64,000 nt of DNA from Opeltia flavorubescens. Its lineage: Eukaryota; Ascomycota; Lecanoromycetes; Teloschistales; Teloschistaceae. The notes under the pieces are model-generated. The model was not told the DNA's origin, searched no databases, and worked only from the letters and a program-made list of their open reading frames with translations. The DNA is taken from NCBI GenBank assembly GCA_000442125.1, contig KE546977.1:1178001-1242000 (forward strand), given 5' to 3'. Within the stretch, counting starts at the first letter, position 1. Each line of letters begins with the position of its first letter. Shown here piece after piece: positions 11,978 through 24,704 of the stretch. Position numbers and translations under genes: made by a program.

Positions 11978-14112
11978 ATGACATTGGACGACTTTGAAAA
12001 GTCTCTCGCTCAGGAAAAGCAATCTCGTGAGGCAGATGAAAGCTCAAATGCCTATTCAGAGAGCAGAAAACGTCACAAGAAAAATCACCATCACCACCAC
12101 CACCATCGTCGCCGGCGCGATGAGAAGGAAGATGGCCGCGGCCACAGGCGATCAGAGCACTCGAGACATAGCTTGAGAGATGGCACAGAATCTAGGAGCG
12201 GAAAAGACTATGTTGATGATCATGAAGGAGAAGAGGTGGACGAGTGGGTCGAAAAAAACGATTCAACCACGCACGAGTCAGCTGCGAGATCTTACAACAA
12301 GCCGGATCCAGAAGATGAACTCAAGCGAGACGCATGGATGCAAGATCCCTCAGCTATTGATATTGACTACGTGCAGAAAATAGTCAAGGATCCTCCGAAA
12401 CCTACAAACACGTCATCGTCCAAGGCGGATTTTGAGCTCAAAATCCATGATAACGAGTTGAACAAGCATCACCTACAGGACCTCGCTGACGGAAGAGACG
12501 TTCCTGACGAGGTTATCCAGGACCCAGCCCAACATTCCGTTGACTACGTGTTTGGTGATGACGGGGGCCAATGGCGTATGAAAAAGCTCAAGGCTGTTTA
12601 CAGACGTGCTCGGGAGAACGGCGCGGATGTCGACGATATAGCTGTGGAGCAATACGGGGATTTGAGATCCTTCGATGATGCTAGGGAGGAGGAAATGGAG
12701 CTTGAGCGGAGAGAAACGTACGGTGAAGGGTACGTAGGGAAAGAGAAACCAAGCGGAGAGCTATTCCAGCAGCGAAAACTCGATATCGGTGTTCGCAATG
12801 ACCACAAGGATTCCGATCCCTCAGGAATTGGGGAGCAGCCGCAGCCTCGAGTTATTGATACGGAATCCTCAGTACAGACAACAAGAATAGTGGACCAAAC
12901 TACCCTCAATAGACTCAAAGCCCAAATGATGAAGGCAAAGTTGAAGGGCTCATCCGACGCGAATAGGCTAGAGATGGAATACAACGAAGCTCTAGGCCTT
13001 TCTGGTAACCCTTCAAAATCTGGAACAGTCGTGCTTGGAGGAATGGACAACAGAATGCTGGCAGGCGGACAGAGAGGGGAGGTAAAGGCAATTGAGAACA
13101 AGCGCGGCCGCGAGCGAGGTTTGGTGGAGGAAAATGAGGATATGAGTATTGAAGACATGGTGCGACAGGAACGTCGAACACGTAATCAAGTGGGTGGCGA
13201 CGGTCAGCGATTTGCAGAGAGGATCGCCAAAGACGCTAAATTTGATGTAAGTCTTCAAGATACGAGAAAAGCTTTTGCTGATTACATTGCAAGAACGATC
13301 TGGAATACATGGATGAAAATGCTACAAAACTCGCAAAGCGTGTCCAGAAATCCGAGATCAACCTGAAAAACATCGCGATATCTGACTTTCAAAAGATGAA
13401 CCGAATATTGGATAATTGCCCCCTTTGCTACCATGAAGACTCGAACNCCCCGCCAATTGCACCAGTGGTGTCCTTAGCTACTCGAGTATACTTGACGCTA
13501 CCAACTGAGCCCGAAATCAGCGAAGGTGGGGCTTCAATAATACCTATACAACACCGAGGAAATCTTCTCGAATGTGACGATGATGAGTGGGAAGAAATTC
13601 GGAATTTCATGAAAAGCCTGACCCGGATGTACCATGATCAGGGTCGAGACGTCGTCTTTTATGAGAACGCAGCAGTGCCGCAGCGGAAGAAGCACGCTGG
13701 AATGGAAGTGGTGCCACTTCCCTACAGCCTGGGCGAGACAGCTCCGGCCTTCTTTAAGGAGGCTATACTGACTTCTGACGAAGAATGGACGCAGCACAAG
13801 AAGTTGATTGATACACTTATCAAAGCAAAACAAGGTTTGGGGAAATTAGCCTTCCGCAAAACATTGGCAAAGGAGATGCCATACTTCCATGTCTGGTTCG
13901 AGATTGACGGAGGGCTTGGGCATATTGTTGAAGATGCCAATCGATGGCCAAAAGGTGATCTCTTTGCGAGGGAGATCATTGGCGGCATGTTGGACAAAGC
14001 GCCTGACATTATTAAGAGGCAGGGTAGGTGGCACCGTGGAAATGATCATCGAGTGGAAAGCTTCCGCAAGCGCTGGAGGAAATTTGACTGGACAAGGGTC
14101 TTAACCAATTAA
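11978..14112 (+). CDS. CWF19-like splicing/debranching cofactor
   Basis: Two exons, 11978-13246 and 13294-14112, split by a 47-bp intron with gtaagt; 695 residues. The N-terminus is charged and disordered with a His/Arg run (KKNHHHHHHHRRRR) and a VDEWVE motif. The C-terminal third has both CWF19L C-terminal domains: a histidine-triad-like part (NRILDNCPLCYHED, IIPIQHRGNLLECDDDEWEE) and the last domain (MPYFHVWFEIDGGLGHIVED, WPKGDLFAREIIGGMLD). S. pombe Cwf19 and human CWF19L2 associate with the spliceosome and with the lariat-debranching enzyme Dbr1 (the latter through the relative Drn1). Nuclear. One unresolved base (N) at 13447 leaves a single unknown residue and keeps the frame. Confidence 0.9.
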
Positions 14113-16052
14113 AGATTTTGATAGGAAAACCTGACAGTCGTAAAGAGTACGCTGTTCTCGGAGCTGCTAATTGAGATTGGCTGATTTCCTCTTGGACAGG
14201 TCTCCAACCAATTTCTCCATCTGAACATGAGAGTGGCTCATGCCGTCGAAGCCTTGAGCTTATGGTCCTTAATGTCAGCAACAACAATTTGTTTCAAGGA
14301 AAACGTCCCTTAGCTAGCTGTATGTAAACCACCGTATTCTGCTATGAGCATCTGCGGGATTATCAGCTGACGTTTTCAGGTAGCGAATGCAGACTGACGA
14401 AGTTCTCATGGCCTCATCTTCGATTTGGTGGCGAACTCTGGAGGCGTGAGGGAATTTGGAATTTGGCGTCGCTTCTGACAGAGCCGCCAGCCGGACAGCC
14501 TTGTCGGACAGCAGCACAGCAGCAACGTATCAAAAGCATCCATTTAATCTCATCTCGATTAGGATCCTGGGGCGGATCTCATACCTCGTGCTTCCTGACA
14601 GCCGAGCTCTTGACTCGCTCTCTACCATGGCCTCATAGTTCATTCCGCTCCAAGCGAAGGTTCCCTGAGACTTTTATGGATGCGAATAAATGATCAACGG
14701 TTCACGGACCTCAGATATCCCGTATTCGCAGGCTTTTCACTTGCAGGATTACGTACAACCCTAGGATAGACTTAGAAGCAGCCGCAGACTGCTTACAACA
14801 GCGTGGGACAGGAGCAAGTCATCATCCTTCGTCATGTCTGTGGCTTGCGCAAAGAAATGATGTACATCGCGTATGATGTTGCCTTGAGGTCCAAAACCTT
14901 CCATTGACATTCTAGAAGGATGGAAACTTCGGTCTAGCCTGGCTTGATGCTTGCTTTCATCATCCTGCCTTAGCAAACATGTCTTCCGAGAGCACAAGAT
15001 TGGCTCCACCATGCAAGGCTAGGCGGCGCATAGCGAAATAATGGCAGACGCGCTGCTACGGAAGTCCTAAGCACTGGTTCCTGACGAGAATAGTTCAAGC
15101 CTCGTGCGACTGTCCGGCATACTTGGCCGGGCTCTTCTTGCACGAGTCATTGAAACTGAGCCCCATGTTTTCCGGTATCAGAGAGGAATTCCGGGGCCAA
15201 GCCTTGTACCAGAGTAGTTAGAGTCATTCCTACCACGTCTGCAGAATAACTGGACCACGACTGGCCTTTGTGCAGTGACGCAATGCAGCCACAATGAGCA
15301 GAGCAGCAGGTAAGCTCCAATGCAATCGGTACCCCACTCCAGAGGATTCTGGCAAGATTTTGTTACTTGTACTAGAACCGGTAGCTCAGATGCGAAAGAG
15401 CAGCATTCATGGCATCAATTGGTCTTGCTGGATGCCTGCCCTAAAAGTCAAACGGCGTTGTGTGCCGCTTCCGTTGACCATGCTAGCCGGAAATGCCCCT
15501 GGTTCCCCGATCATCCACATTTCGACAGAGAAGCGAAGTGACCTGCAGCTCTTAGCTTTGCCTACTGCCGGCCGCAATGCCCATAAAACGGTTATTGCAA
15601 AAGCATAGATGGACTCGTGTCAGCCCGCATCCCATTGGCTGTTAAGCACGTATCTTTGGATGAGTAAATCAACACACTTGCACAAAGTCGCTCACTCGGA
15701 CAGCCTTGGCACGCTAAGCTGAGAATGGAATTGAATGCTCCGCGAATAATTGCAAATCACCTCCTCCGACAAGAAGGAACCCTTATGAGTCCTAACGAGC
15801 CCGCTTGAGTCGCCTTATCGCCTATGATATCGAGTAGATTGAACCCTGTGCCACTCTACCATCTACCGTTTACCAACGCGCGATTTCTCGATGTCGGAGC
15901 CGCGTGAAATTTCTGACCGTCCTTGCGAGCTGATAAAAGAAACATTGTTAACACCAAGCCGCTTGCTAGTTGCTGCCCCAGCATCGGCCCTGTCGACACA
16001 TTGTCAGAGTCCACCACCACGATAGACCCATCGCAGACCACTCTGCTCCTCG
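14113..16052. other. Intergenic, no gene seen
   Basis: 1.9 kb between the CWF19-like stop and the Zn2Cys6 start, probably a long promoter/5' leader of the regulator. No coding frame is supported on either strand. Confidence 0.4.
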
Positions 16053-18100
16053 ATGGCGCAGAACAGCAACCAGACTCGACCATTAGGCTCATTTCCTTCT
16101 CCTCATTCCTATCCCTCGCCTTCCATGTCAGCATACGCGTATCCTCCTTCCAACCACACGGAACCCTACCGAGCATCGCCCACCGGCTCCAATGTCTCAT
16201 TACCATCCCTCAACCTACCTCCCATCAAATTGACAATGGAGAGCAGACCGCAATCGCAGCAAGGGCAGCAGACTCCACAGCACCAACCACAGCAGCAGGT
16301 AACCCAAGCTCAAATGGCAGCCCCGCTACCACCCCCAATGGGATCGTACTACGGGGCCATGGCACCACAATCGCTACCTCCACCACAGCATACGAACATC
16401 ACCTCGGATCCTAATCAACCCATGCGATATCCTTTGCCGCCTCCAGATGGGAGAATGATGTCGGGTGGTCGACATAAAAAGGAAATTAAGAGGAGGACGA
16501 AAACTGGCTGTTTGACATGTCGCAAGCGGCGAATAAAGGTACGCGAAGATAAAAAATCTTGCAGCAGAGGATGATGGCAATCTGGCACATTGGTTGGATG
16601 GGAATTGTGGTTCGTGTGGTTGTTGCCGAGTTTCGATTTCTCGCTTTGCGATCGGTTAACATCCCGCTTCAAGCGAGGACTGGCACCACTTTCCATGTCA
16701 ACATCATCCTCGCTTATTCCAAGATATATTCACTGATACTCAAACATAATTCCCTCTAGTGCGATGAACATCACCCCCAATGCAAAAACTGTCAGAAGAG
16801 CAAGCGGGAGTGCCTAGGCTACGATCCAATCTTCAAAACCCAACCTGGTCCTGCTGCCATTCAACCAGCACCTAGTGCAGCTCCATCCATGCAATCCACA
16901 CCTGCCTCAGCGTCGCCTTATCCTCCACCTCCTCAAGGCTACATCTCAGCATCTTCACAACCATACGCGCCAACCAATCCTATGGCCAGTTCACACTCTC
17001 CTAACCCCGCAAATGAACAACATTACGACTACCATGCCACCCTCGATCCAGCTTTAGCTAGTTCATTGCAGTCAAAGACCTCGTCTGAGATGTTCAATGG
17101 AACAGACCCACGACAAAACTCAGTGACTGTCAGCCCGTACCCGCCTGTAGCCATGTCGGAACCGAACTCTGGTACATTTTTTGGTACCCGGTTGTCATGG
17201 GAGTCACATGCGCTAATATGCACGACAGTAAAACGATCCAGAATGGATGAGCTTGTTTCTCTGGATGGCGTTCTTCCACCTGCTTCTACTTATAAATATC
17301 CCCTGCCGGCGATAGGCTATGATGATATAAGCCTTGCGTATCAACGAGTCTATGGCCCACATATCGATAAGTTCCTGGAGACGCAATGGTTCAACCATCG
17401 TGGCTTGCATTATGTTTTACAAGATGCTCGACTTTGCGAGCAATTCGCGACCCTCGTTGCGAGATTCAACATAAGTCAGCAGGATCCAGGATATGACCAA
17501 GCAAAGGCTGCCACCCAAAGCCTCGAAGCCAGCGTCATTTGGTCAATCATGAGTATGGCACGGCGTGTTGCTGGTAGCCCCGATCCTTCTTCTGGTCAGA
17601 TCAGCGCTGAAGACATCAACGGAGGGGTTTTGGATGCTGCCACGCGCGTGGAAGTGCTCGAAAACATGCTCCTTGGGCAGCACCTCGATAGCGAAATGCC
17701 CAGGAGTACTGAAAACTCGAGAAACGGGGCAGGGCTACAAGTCCAATTACAAGAGCGAGAACGTGAATTCTGGCGACTGATGCATAAGTTCCTCACAATC
17801 CGTGATGATGAAGCCAGTGCTTCTCATGAGCTTGACGCTACTCTGAAAGACGCCCGCAATTTCCTCGACGTTAAGGAGAACCGAGATGTGATTTATTCAA
17901 TCGCAGTTGTACGCCTTCACGGTGGTCGCGAAAATCTGGACAGTCTCTCCCACCAGAACAACGGCGGAGGTACTGGCCAAGACAAGAATCTTACCTTAGC
18001 CAAAGACTTCCTCGAGAAGCAGGCAGCAGGAAAGGGAACAACGCAGGTAGTTCAACGTATATGCGGAATGGCGGCCAGAGCTTGGACTTTACCGCGATAA
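16053..18100 (+). CDS. Zn(II)2Cys6 transcription factor
   Basis: Two exons, 16053-16538 and 16760-18100; the 221-bp intron (gtacgc...ctag) falls inside the zinc cluster between RRIK and CDEHH, a common intron site in this family. 608 residues. The six cysteines are at about 153, 156, 163, 170, 173 and 180 (CLTCRKRRIK, then CDEHHPQCKNCQKSKREC), preceded by a basic RHKKEIKRRTK. The N-terminus is Pro/Gln/Ser-rich and likely disordered. The region after residue 300 is helical and resembles a fungal-specific middle homology part, but I cannot name a subfamily. Nuclear, DNA-binding. It is 16 kb from the polyketide synthase, so there is no positional reason to call it the pathway regulator. The first ATG of the open frame is used as start. 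Confidence 0.85.
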
Positions 18101-18697
18101 TGCCTCGAAAAGGCGGTTGGCAACGCGAAACATGAACGATATGGGGTGTGCAACGATACAACAAAAGACAAGCTTTGATATTTTTTTCCTTCCCAGCAAA
18201 ATCGACGGGTCGATGATTTGCAACAAGGAACCTTGGGAATGTGCTTCACATGCAATGGCGGCGATACCTGGGTCTTTTTGGTTTTATTCCAATTTTTCTA
18301 AGCGGCACACATTTTACCTGGTCCATGGCTATGGCGGTCTTTCTCGAGCGTGCATTGAAAGGGTCTCCCGAGTTGCACTGTTACACAATGGATAGAGAAA
18401 GACACATGTAGTTTTAGCTCGAACAGATCTGGGGGGAGTACTCGGACACGCTGCTGCGGTTTATACCAATCTGGAACTCAACATGATTCGATCAGAATAC
18501 AAAACAGTCCCCAACTAAAACCATTGTTCACCCCAAGATTTCACTAAAGGCAGGTGCTAATTGACCCAGACAATGACGGTAAGCTCGCGACTAGAATTTT
18601 CTGGTTCTTTGCCGCATTGAAGGCTATATTCTAGTTGAGATTCATTTTCATTTCACATTCTCATTCAATTTCAATTGGTGAACCTATTTCACGCAAA
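18101..18697. other. Intergenic, no gene seen
   Basis: Holds the 3' UTR of the Zn2Cys6 gene and the promoter of the dehydrogenase gene. No coding frame is supported. Confidence 0.4.
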
Positions 18698-20197
18698 ATG
18701 TCAAATCCAAAGCCCAAGGTTCTTCTACTCGGAGAAATTGAACAGTACGTACTCGATTTTACCCCACCATCCCTCATTCCCCTTCTAACAGCATCGTTTC
18801 ATCTTAATGGGACCCCGTGGATTCATACCTAACGATAGACAGCGACAAAGCCCGCGCAGAATTCGATGCACTCTCCTCGCTCGCCGACCTCGTCACACCC
18901 AAGTCTTCCAATCCGGCAGATTTTCTCAAGGAATGCCGATCCGGCGCGTTTAATGGCACAAAAGCCGTCTACAGAACCTTCGGCAGCGTGTCCATCACTG
19001 GACGAATAGAGGGAGAAGTCATTGAAGCTTTGGCTGAAGCGGGAGTCCGCTTCATCGCTCACAATGGCGCTGGATATGACCAGTATGTACACCTTTTTCT
19101 CTGACTTCGAAACCCAACGACCATAGCTTTTTCCCACGAAACTCTCTCTTTCCGCAAAACCCCATCAAAATTAAACTGCGTACTCTCCTCATTCCTAATT
19201 CATGATACATGCCCTCCGCTCATACCGCAAACACCAAGCTAATCACCATCCCCCCTAACAGAATCAACACAACAGATTGCACCTCCCACGGCATCCACAT
19301 CTCCAACACCCCCCACCCACCCATCTCCGCAACCTCAACCACAGCCCTCTTCCTCCTCCTCGGCGCCCTCCGCGCCTTCTCCGCCCCTCTCCTCTCCCTG
19401 CGCTCTCATCCTGAAAATTTCCGCGGCAAACCCCCACCGCCACTAGGCCATGACCCCGAGGGAAAAACCCTCGGGATCCTGGGCATGGGCGGTATCGGGA
19501 AAGATCTTGCACGGAAGGCGCAGATGTTAGGTATGAATGTGGTATATCATAATCGAAGAAGATTAGGGGAGGATGAGGAAAAGAGTATTGGGGTGACGTA
19601 TGTAGGGTGGGAGGACTTGCTCGCAGGGTGTGATGTTTTGAGTTTGAATTTACCGTTGAATGAAGGGACGAGGAGGGTTGTTGGGAAGAAGGAGTTTGAG
19701 GGCATGAAGAGGGGGGTTGTGATTGTTAATACGGCGAGGGGTGGGGTTATGGATGAGGGGGCGTTGGTTGAGTACGTGTCTGTTTTTCTTCTTTGGGGGG
19801 GAGGAGGAGGGGGGTAGGTTATGCATGGATGGCTGACTGACTGACTGGTGATAATACAGTGCACTCGAGTCAGGTCAAGTCGGGAGTTGCGGCCTCGATG
19901 TCTTTGAGGAGGAGCCGAAGGTGCATCCGGGGCTTCTGGATAATCCGAGAGTCATGCTGTTGCCGCATATGGGGACTTGGACTGTTGAGGTAGGTTTTTG
20001 CCCTTGCATCTACTTTTCTATATGGAGTGAAGCTAGTTGTAAGAAGGGAGTATATCATATAAAACGCTGACACGTCTGCGCTTTGACAGACACAAACGGA
20101 GATGGAATTATGGACGATAGCGAATGTGAGAAGTGCGTTGGAGACGGGAAAATTAAAGAGTCAGGTTGGAGAGCAGAAAGATATGGCTGATGAGTGA
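18698..20197 (+). CDS. D-isomer-specific 2-hydroxyacid dehydrogenase (glyoxylate reductase-like)
   Basis: Five exons, 18698-18744, 18843-19082, 19262-19771, 19860-19989 and 20090-20197, all phases consistent; 344 residues. The N-terminal substrate half ends in AHNGAGYDQINTTDC. The NAD(P) Rossmann motif is GILGMGGIGKDLA. The catalytic residues of the family are in place: Arg in NTARGGVMDE, Glu in LDVFEEEPKVHP and His in LLPHMGTWT. The family reduces glyoxylate, hydroxypyruvate or related 2-keto acids with NAD(P)H. The short C-terminal helix (ETGKLKSQVGEQKDMADE) matches fungal relatives. It faces an aldo-keto reductase tail to tail with 167 bp between stops. An unresolved base lies at 20201, just after the stop. 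The exact substrate is unknown. Confidence 0.88.
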
Positions 20198-20364
20198 GGA
20201 NCCCCAGCCGCCATTGTCTCGTAGACCTCGTTTCCACATCGAAATGATTCACCAATTAGCTATGTACAAAGCACACTTTTCTTCTCCGAGCCGCCCTCCT
20301 CGTCGTCATCATCATCACTGTCATCGTCCATCCATCCATCCAATCTCCCAATCATTCTCCTCGT

Positions 20365-21534
20365 TCAAGCCTTCCCATCCTCACCAACATAGAAATTCCA
20401 CCCGAAATTTCCACTCGGATCATTGAACCTCATTTTCTTATCCACCCCCTTCAACTTCTCTAAATCACCCTCATCCAAGTTGAAGTCCCCGTCAAGATTA
20501 TCCTTGATCCTAGATGGCGTCTTACTCTTCGGCAACACGGAGTGTCCTTGTGCGATACCCCATGCTAAAGCGACCTGCGCGCCATTCTTGTTGTATTTCT
20601 TGCCGATTTCAACCAGGGTGGGGTCGTCGATGAGTTTGCCCATATTTTGGCCCTTGGAGTAGATTTCGTTTTGGTTCCCGAATCTGTTTCGGATGTTAGC
20701 AATCGCTCTCTTTGTACTGGAACAAAGGAAGAAGAATAAGATGATACTCACGGTGAATATTGCTGCACATGAATGCCCTTACTCCTAAACCACGCGCACG
20801 CTTCATTCTGCTGTAAGAATGGATGCACCTCGATCTGATGCGCTGCGGGCACGACTTCCGTCTCTTTGAGTAACCTCTCAACTTCCTTGCGTGAGAAGTT
20901 GGAGATGCCGATGGCTTTCGCTTTTCCCTTTTTGAAGGTCTTCTCCATGGCTTTCCAGGTGTCGACATAGTCGGCGTCGCCATTGATGGTCTTTCCATCG
21001 GAGTCCTTGGGGAACATGTTGTCGCCGCGGCCGAAGGCGACGGGCCAGTGCATGAGGTAGAGGTCTACGTAGTCGGTGTCGAGGTCTTTGAGGGAGGCAT
21101 CGAGGGCGGGTTCAACGTCGTCGGGATGATGGGAGTTGTTCCTGCGAGGGTTAATAGGGGTGTTTACTCTGTGAAGTTTGATTTAGAGATCAAATATACC
21201 AGAGTTTAGTGGTGATGAAGATCTTCGAGCGAGGAATACCACTCTTTTTGATGGCAGCGCCGACGGCAGGCTCAGTGCCATAGCTGTGACAATGGTCAAT
21301 GATTTTTTCCGTGAGTTTAGTGGAGCAAGACTGACATGCGAGCCGTATCGATGTGTGTATAGCCGGCCTTCAGAGCTTCCGTCACAGCGCCTTCTTGGGC
21401 ATCTTTGTCCTGCCAGGTGCCAAATCCGACAGCGGCTGTAGAAACGTATCAGCCTTGATCACTGCAATTAATCCCAAGAACGTACGGATTTCAGCGCCAG
21501 TGTTCAACTTGAACTTGGTATCAAGTGTGGCCAT
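20365..21534 (-). CDS. Aldo/keto reductase (glycerol dehydrogenase-like)
   Basis: Five exons on the minus strand, 21534-21486, 21435-21336, 21283-21200, 21141-20752 and 20683-20365; 313 residues. It starts [20 protein letters not shown], the usual AKR beta-strand. The catalytic tetrad is visible: Asp in HIDTAR, Tyr in IYGTEPAVG, Lys in ITTKLW and His in YLMHWPVAF. The cofactor-binding end reads [14 protein letters not shown], typical of NADPH-preferring AKRs. It most resembles fungal glycerol dehydrogenase/Gcy1-type and xylose/aldehyde reductases; substrate is not resolvable from sequence. The intron-dense 5' half is usual in this family. Its start faces the GPI-protein gene at 22156. Confidence 0.9.
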
Positions 21535-22155
21535 TGTTCGTAGATGGGGGTTCAATTGCTTAGATAATTGAGAGAGTCTTGATAATGCGGTCCTTGCAGT
21601 GTACATGAATGATTTCTCTAGAACAGGGAATGGTTTGTATATGGAAAGTCTCACACGCTTAAAGTCCGAAGGAAAGCGGGCTGCATCATTGCATGAGTAT
21701 GAAGTAGCGATGATGTAATGCCTCGGCCCGTTGCCGAGAACACCTTCATTGACCACTGATTTCCTTTCTCAATGTTCCGGTATATTAAGGGTTTTTTCTG
21801 ATCGAATCAACAAGCTACCATCCATGCCGTAAAGACTGCCGAGATGTTGAAAGGAAGGGTAACCGGCTCCCCATTGATGGGTCGAGTTAGCGACCCTAGA
21901 AGTTCGTCTTGAAAAGGCAAGCCACAGCATTGACGTAATTGCTACACAGCCACAATGTGGCGCAAGCGCCGATCAAGTCAAGCTGTCGCAAACAAGTATC
22001 GGAGCTCCACCCGCTTCAGGGTTCAGCTCGCGCTCAACCGCACACAGAAGCTTTAGGTCTTCTACACAAAAGCGAGTAGGTACGAATTGCAGGTATCTTC
22101 AACATCGAAAACCACCATCCTCATCTATCTCCAAAATCAGGTCCAGTCCAACAAG
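21535..22155. promoter_or_regulatory. Divergent intergenic region, aldo-keto reductase / GPI protein
   Basis: About 620 bp between divergent start codons. No particular element is claimed. Confidence 0.35.
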
Positions 22156-22878
22156 ATGTATCTCCAGATCCTCCTCACTATCCTTACCATCTCCTCCATT
22201 ACCCTCACCGCCCCAGTTTTCTCAGTCGAAGAACGCCATATACTCACGGAAACCCTGATTCTCGCCCGCCAAAACCAACCACAAAACATCCCTCAGCTAC
22301 TCACCCTCGCCTCACTAGCCGGCATCACCCTCCCCACAGATCCAGCCGTCCTAATCTCTCTTGGCCCCGTCGCCATGGAACTACAATCCTACCTCCCCAC
22401 CTCATCTGTTCTCTCCGTCCTCCAAACCGCAGCGCCCCCAGAGTTCCTGTCAAAGGTCGTGCACGACCCGGCCTACGCGGCGAGTTTCGAGAGTGCGTTC
22501 GCAGCAGGGAGCTCACCGAGCTGGTTCTTGGCACTGCCGTCTGATGTGAAGGCATACTTGCACACGTATAGTAATTACGGAGGTGTGGCGACGGCCGTCG
22601 TGGAGTTGGGAAGCGTGGCAGGAGGCTCAACGACGAGCGGTGGAAGCATGGGAACGATGACAAGTAGTGGTAGTGGGTCGACAGCGACGAGCACAGGTGA
22701 CGAGACCAGTCAGACGACAAGTGCGGCGATGACGAGTGGACAAGGGGCGAATGCGCAAACAACAGGCTCATCTCCTTCGACAACGGCTGCGACTGGCGGA
22801 GCTGCTGGACATACTGGGCCGCTGGCTCTGGGGTTGGCTGGAGTAGTAGGTGTACTTGCGCTTGCGGTCACGCTGTAA
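22156..22878 (+). CDS. Secreted, probably GPI-anchored Ser/Thr-rich protein
   Basis: Single exon, 240 residues from the ATG at 22156; the frame is open further upstream, but the hydrophobic signal peptide (MYLQILLTILTISSITLTAP) starts here. A globular part of about 140 residues (SLAGITLPTDPAVLISLGPV, FESAFAAGSSPSWFLALPSD) is followed by a Ser/Thr/Gly-rich stalk and a C-terminal hydrophobic tail (GPLALGLAGVVGVLALAVTL) ending at the stop, the layout of a GPI-anchored cell-wall or membrane protein. The globular part has no cysteine and I do not recognise it. The role is unknown; it sits at the cell surface if the prediction is right. Confidence 0.8.
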   Translation: MYLQILLTILTISSITLTAPVFSVEERHILTETLILARQNQPQNIPQLLTLASLAGITLPTDPAVLISLGPVAMELQSYLPTSSVLSVLQTAAPPEFLSKVVHDPAYAASFESAFAAGSSPSWFLALPSDVKAYLHTYSNYGGVATAVVELGSVAGGSTTSGGSMGTMTSSGSGSTATSTGDETSQTTSAAMTSGQGANAQTTGSSPSTTAATGGAAGHTGPLALGLAGVVGVLALAVTL

Positions 22879-24704
22879 AAACGTACAAATCAGTGATGGT
22901 AAAGTTAATGTTATTTAAATATTTCTCAATATAGTGGCACATACATGAGCGGTGCTTGAAACTTGACATTTAGCTTTCGATAGATATACCCAAAGCAAGA
23001 GTACAATACAGTCAACACGTGCATGTTATCATTCTTTGTTTCCAGATCTTTTCTTTGACATTGGAGGTTCTGAAAATATCCATGTAAGAAGAAGAACAAT
23101 GCATAGATCTTCTTAATGTCCCAAAGTACTCTCACGACTCACCTCCGTTGAATGCGTGACAATCTGCAGATTCTCCGGCTTGGAAAATCAAGCTCGGGAT
23201 CCTCTATAATCGGGCTGGACTGATTCTTGGAAAAGGAAACTTAAAGGATCAGGCAAGGCTCGAGGAAGCGAGGGCTCGTTCGAAATCGGAACGTAATATG
23301 GTAGATAAAAATATCGGTATCAAACCTACAATGGTGGCGCCGGGGACGAACTCCAGGGCAATGACGTTACTTGGAGCCCTGCTATGGTACGCTCTTGTGA
23401 GTGCTATGTGGCTAATCCTTGCAGTCATCCTGAAACGTTCTAGGCAAACCTTTCTGAAAGCACCAGATAGCGGCAATATGCGTCGAGGGTCTCGCTTTTA
23501 GCTTGACATGGGATTTAAGGTAAGCTGATATTGTCACGACGACAAAGCGCAGAATGTGTACCACACGACGCTTTTGCTGACGACTCACATCTCTCGACAT
23601 CCCTCGATATTTCGGAGTCAGGCTATCAACAAGAATCCGTGCAGATGTTGGCGTAATCAAAAAGAATTAGTATTGGTTTGAACGGTCCGTATGCTGTTCG
23701 AGTACTTGAGTATAAAATGAGAAAGGAGCGTGCTGACTGAACCTGTTCATCCTTTGTTGACCAACAGAACATGCTACGTTATCCAAGGGAAAGACCGTAT
23801 TGTGAGATAACCGCTGGGGCTTGAGTAATGCAAAGGGGAAGGTAAGGCCCTCGGACAGCTTCGGAACCTCAGTATTCAAGGACGTGGGGGTTTGTGCGTG
23901 TGACCAATGGACATGAAGCTAAAGTGGAACAGGATTTACTGGAATGAAGGAATAAGCTGGTGAGCAACCGACAACGATTTCCAATGCCTAGAAGAAGATC
24001 TCTGAGGTCAGACTTTTTCGCAATCGATCCGATGGCGAAACTTGAATACCGACATTTTGAGGGGGGGCTGTGATATACCAATGAGCATCGGGTTCACCCT
24101 AGGTCGATCGGCATCTAGATCAAACCTTCGTATTCACTGCTATCTTGGTTCGGCAACGAATAGCCAAGGGTGAGTATGAGGCGTAGCATGCATTGGATAC
24201 CAAGCAACGCGCGGCAATGTATGACAAAGCTCGCTTCATGGTAAATTCAAAGAAGTGAATTGTAGTGTAAAATGCCAAGACTCTGGAAGGACTGATTCCC
24301 AAGATGATCGGCAACTGGTGTTGCCAATGTGACCCAGCGTTGGTGACTGAAATCGTTGCCGAGCTTCATCACGACTTACTTTGCCAGTAACCGTAAGTGC
24401 CGAACATCTCAGAGGTGTAGTGATTATTCCGACTTTGCACGTAGGGTGAAGGTCTGGTACTGCTTCAAGAAAAGATCAAATAATCATGAAATAGTATCTC
24501 CATTCATATATGGTTTGGCTCGTGAATCCAATTTGCAGGCGAGGTTGGTTCTGACATCTATTACCGACTCCCGGACAACGAGTATCTGATCGACCGTGAC
24601 TGGATAAAGGATGCCCAGGCCTGCAAGGCTAATCGTGGAAGACGCGGCCCTACATAAGGTTGATCTTGACCGCGGATGAAGATCATCCGTAAGAGTAACA
24701 ATCC
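22879..24704. other. Intergenic, no gene seen
   Basis: 1.8 kb between the 3' ends of the GPI-protein gene (plus) and SFT2 (minus). Frames are short and interrupted on both strands; nothing is supported. Confidence 0.4.

Noticed and set aside
12085-12120. Run of His then Arg codons in the CWF19-like gene as a repeat element or artefact
   Set aside because: Continuous with the disordered N-terminus and common in CWF19-like proteins; ordinary low-complexity coding sequence.
12598-13158. 186-codon minus-strand frame
   Set aside because: Lies wholly within the first exon of the CWF19-like gene; Ser/Pro-rich shadow of charged codons.
16053-18100. Zn2Cys6 gene as the regulator of the PKS region
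   Set aside because: It is 16 kb away with nine unrelated genes in between; position gives no support.
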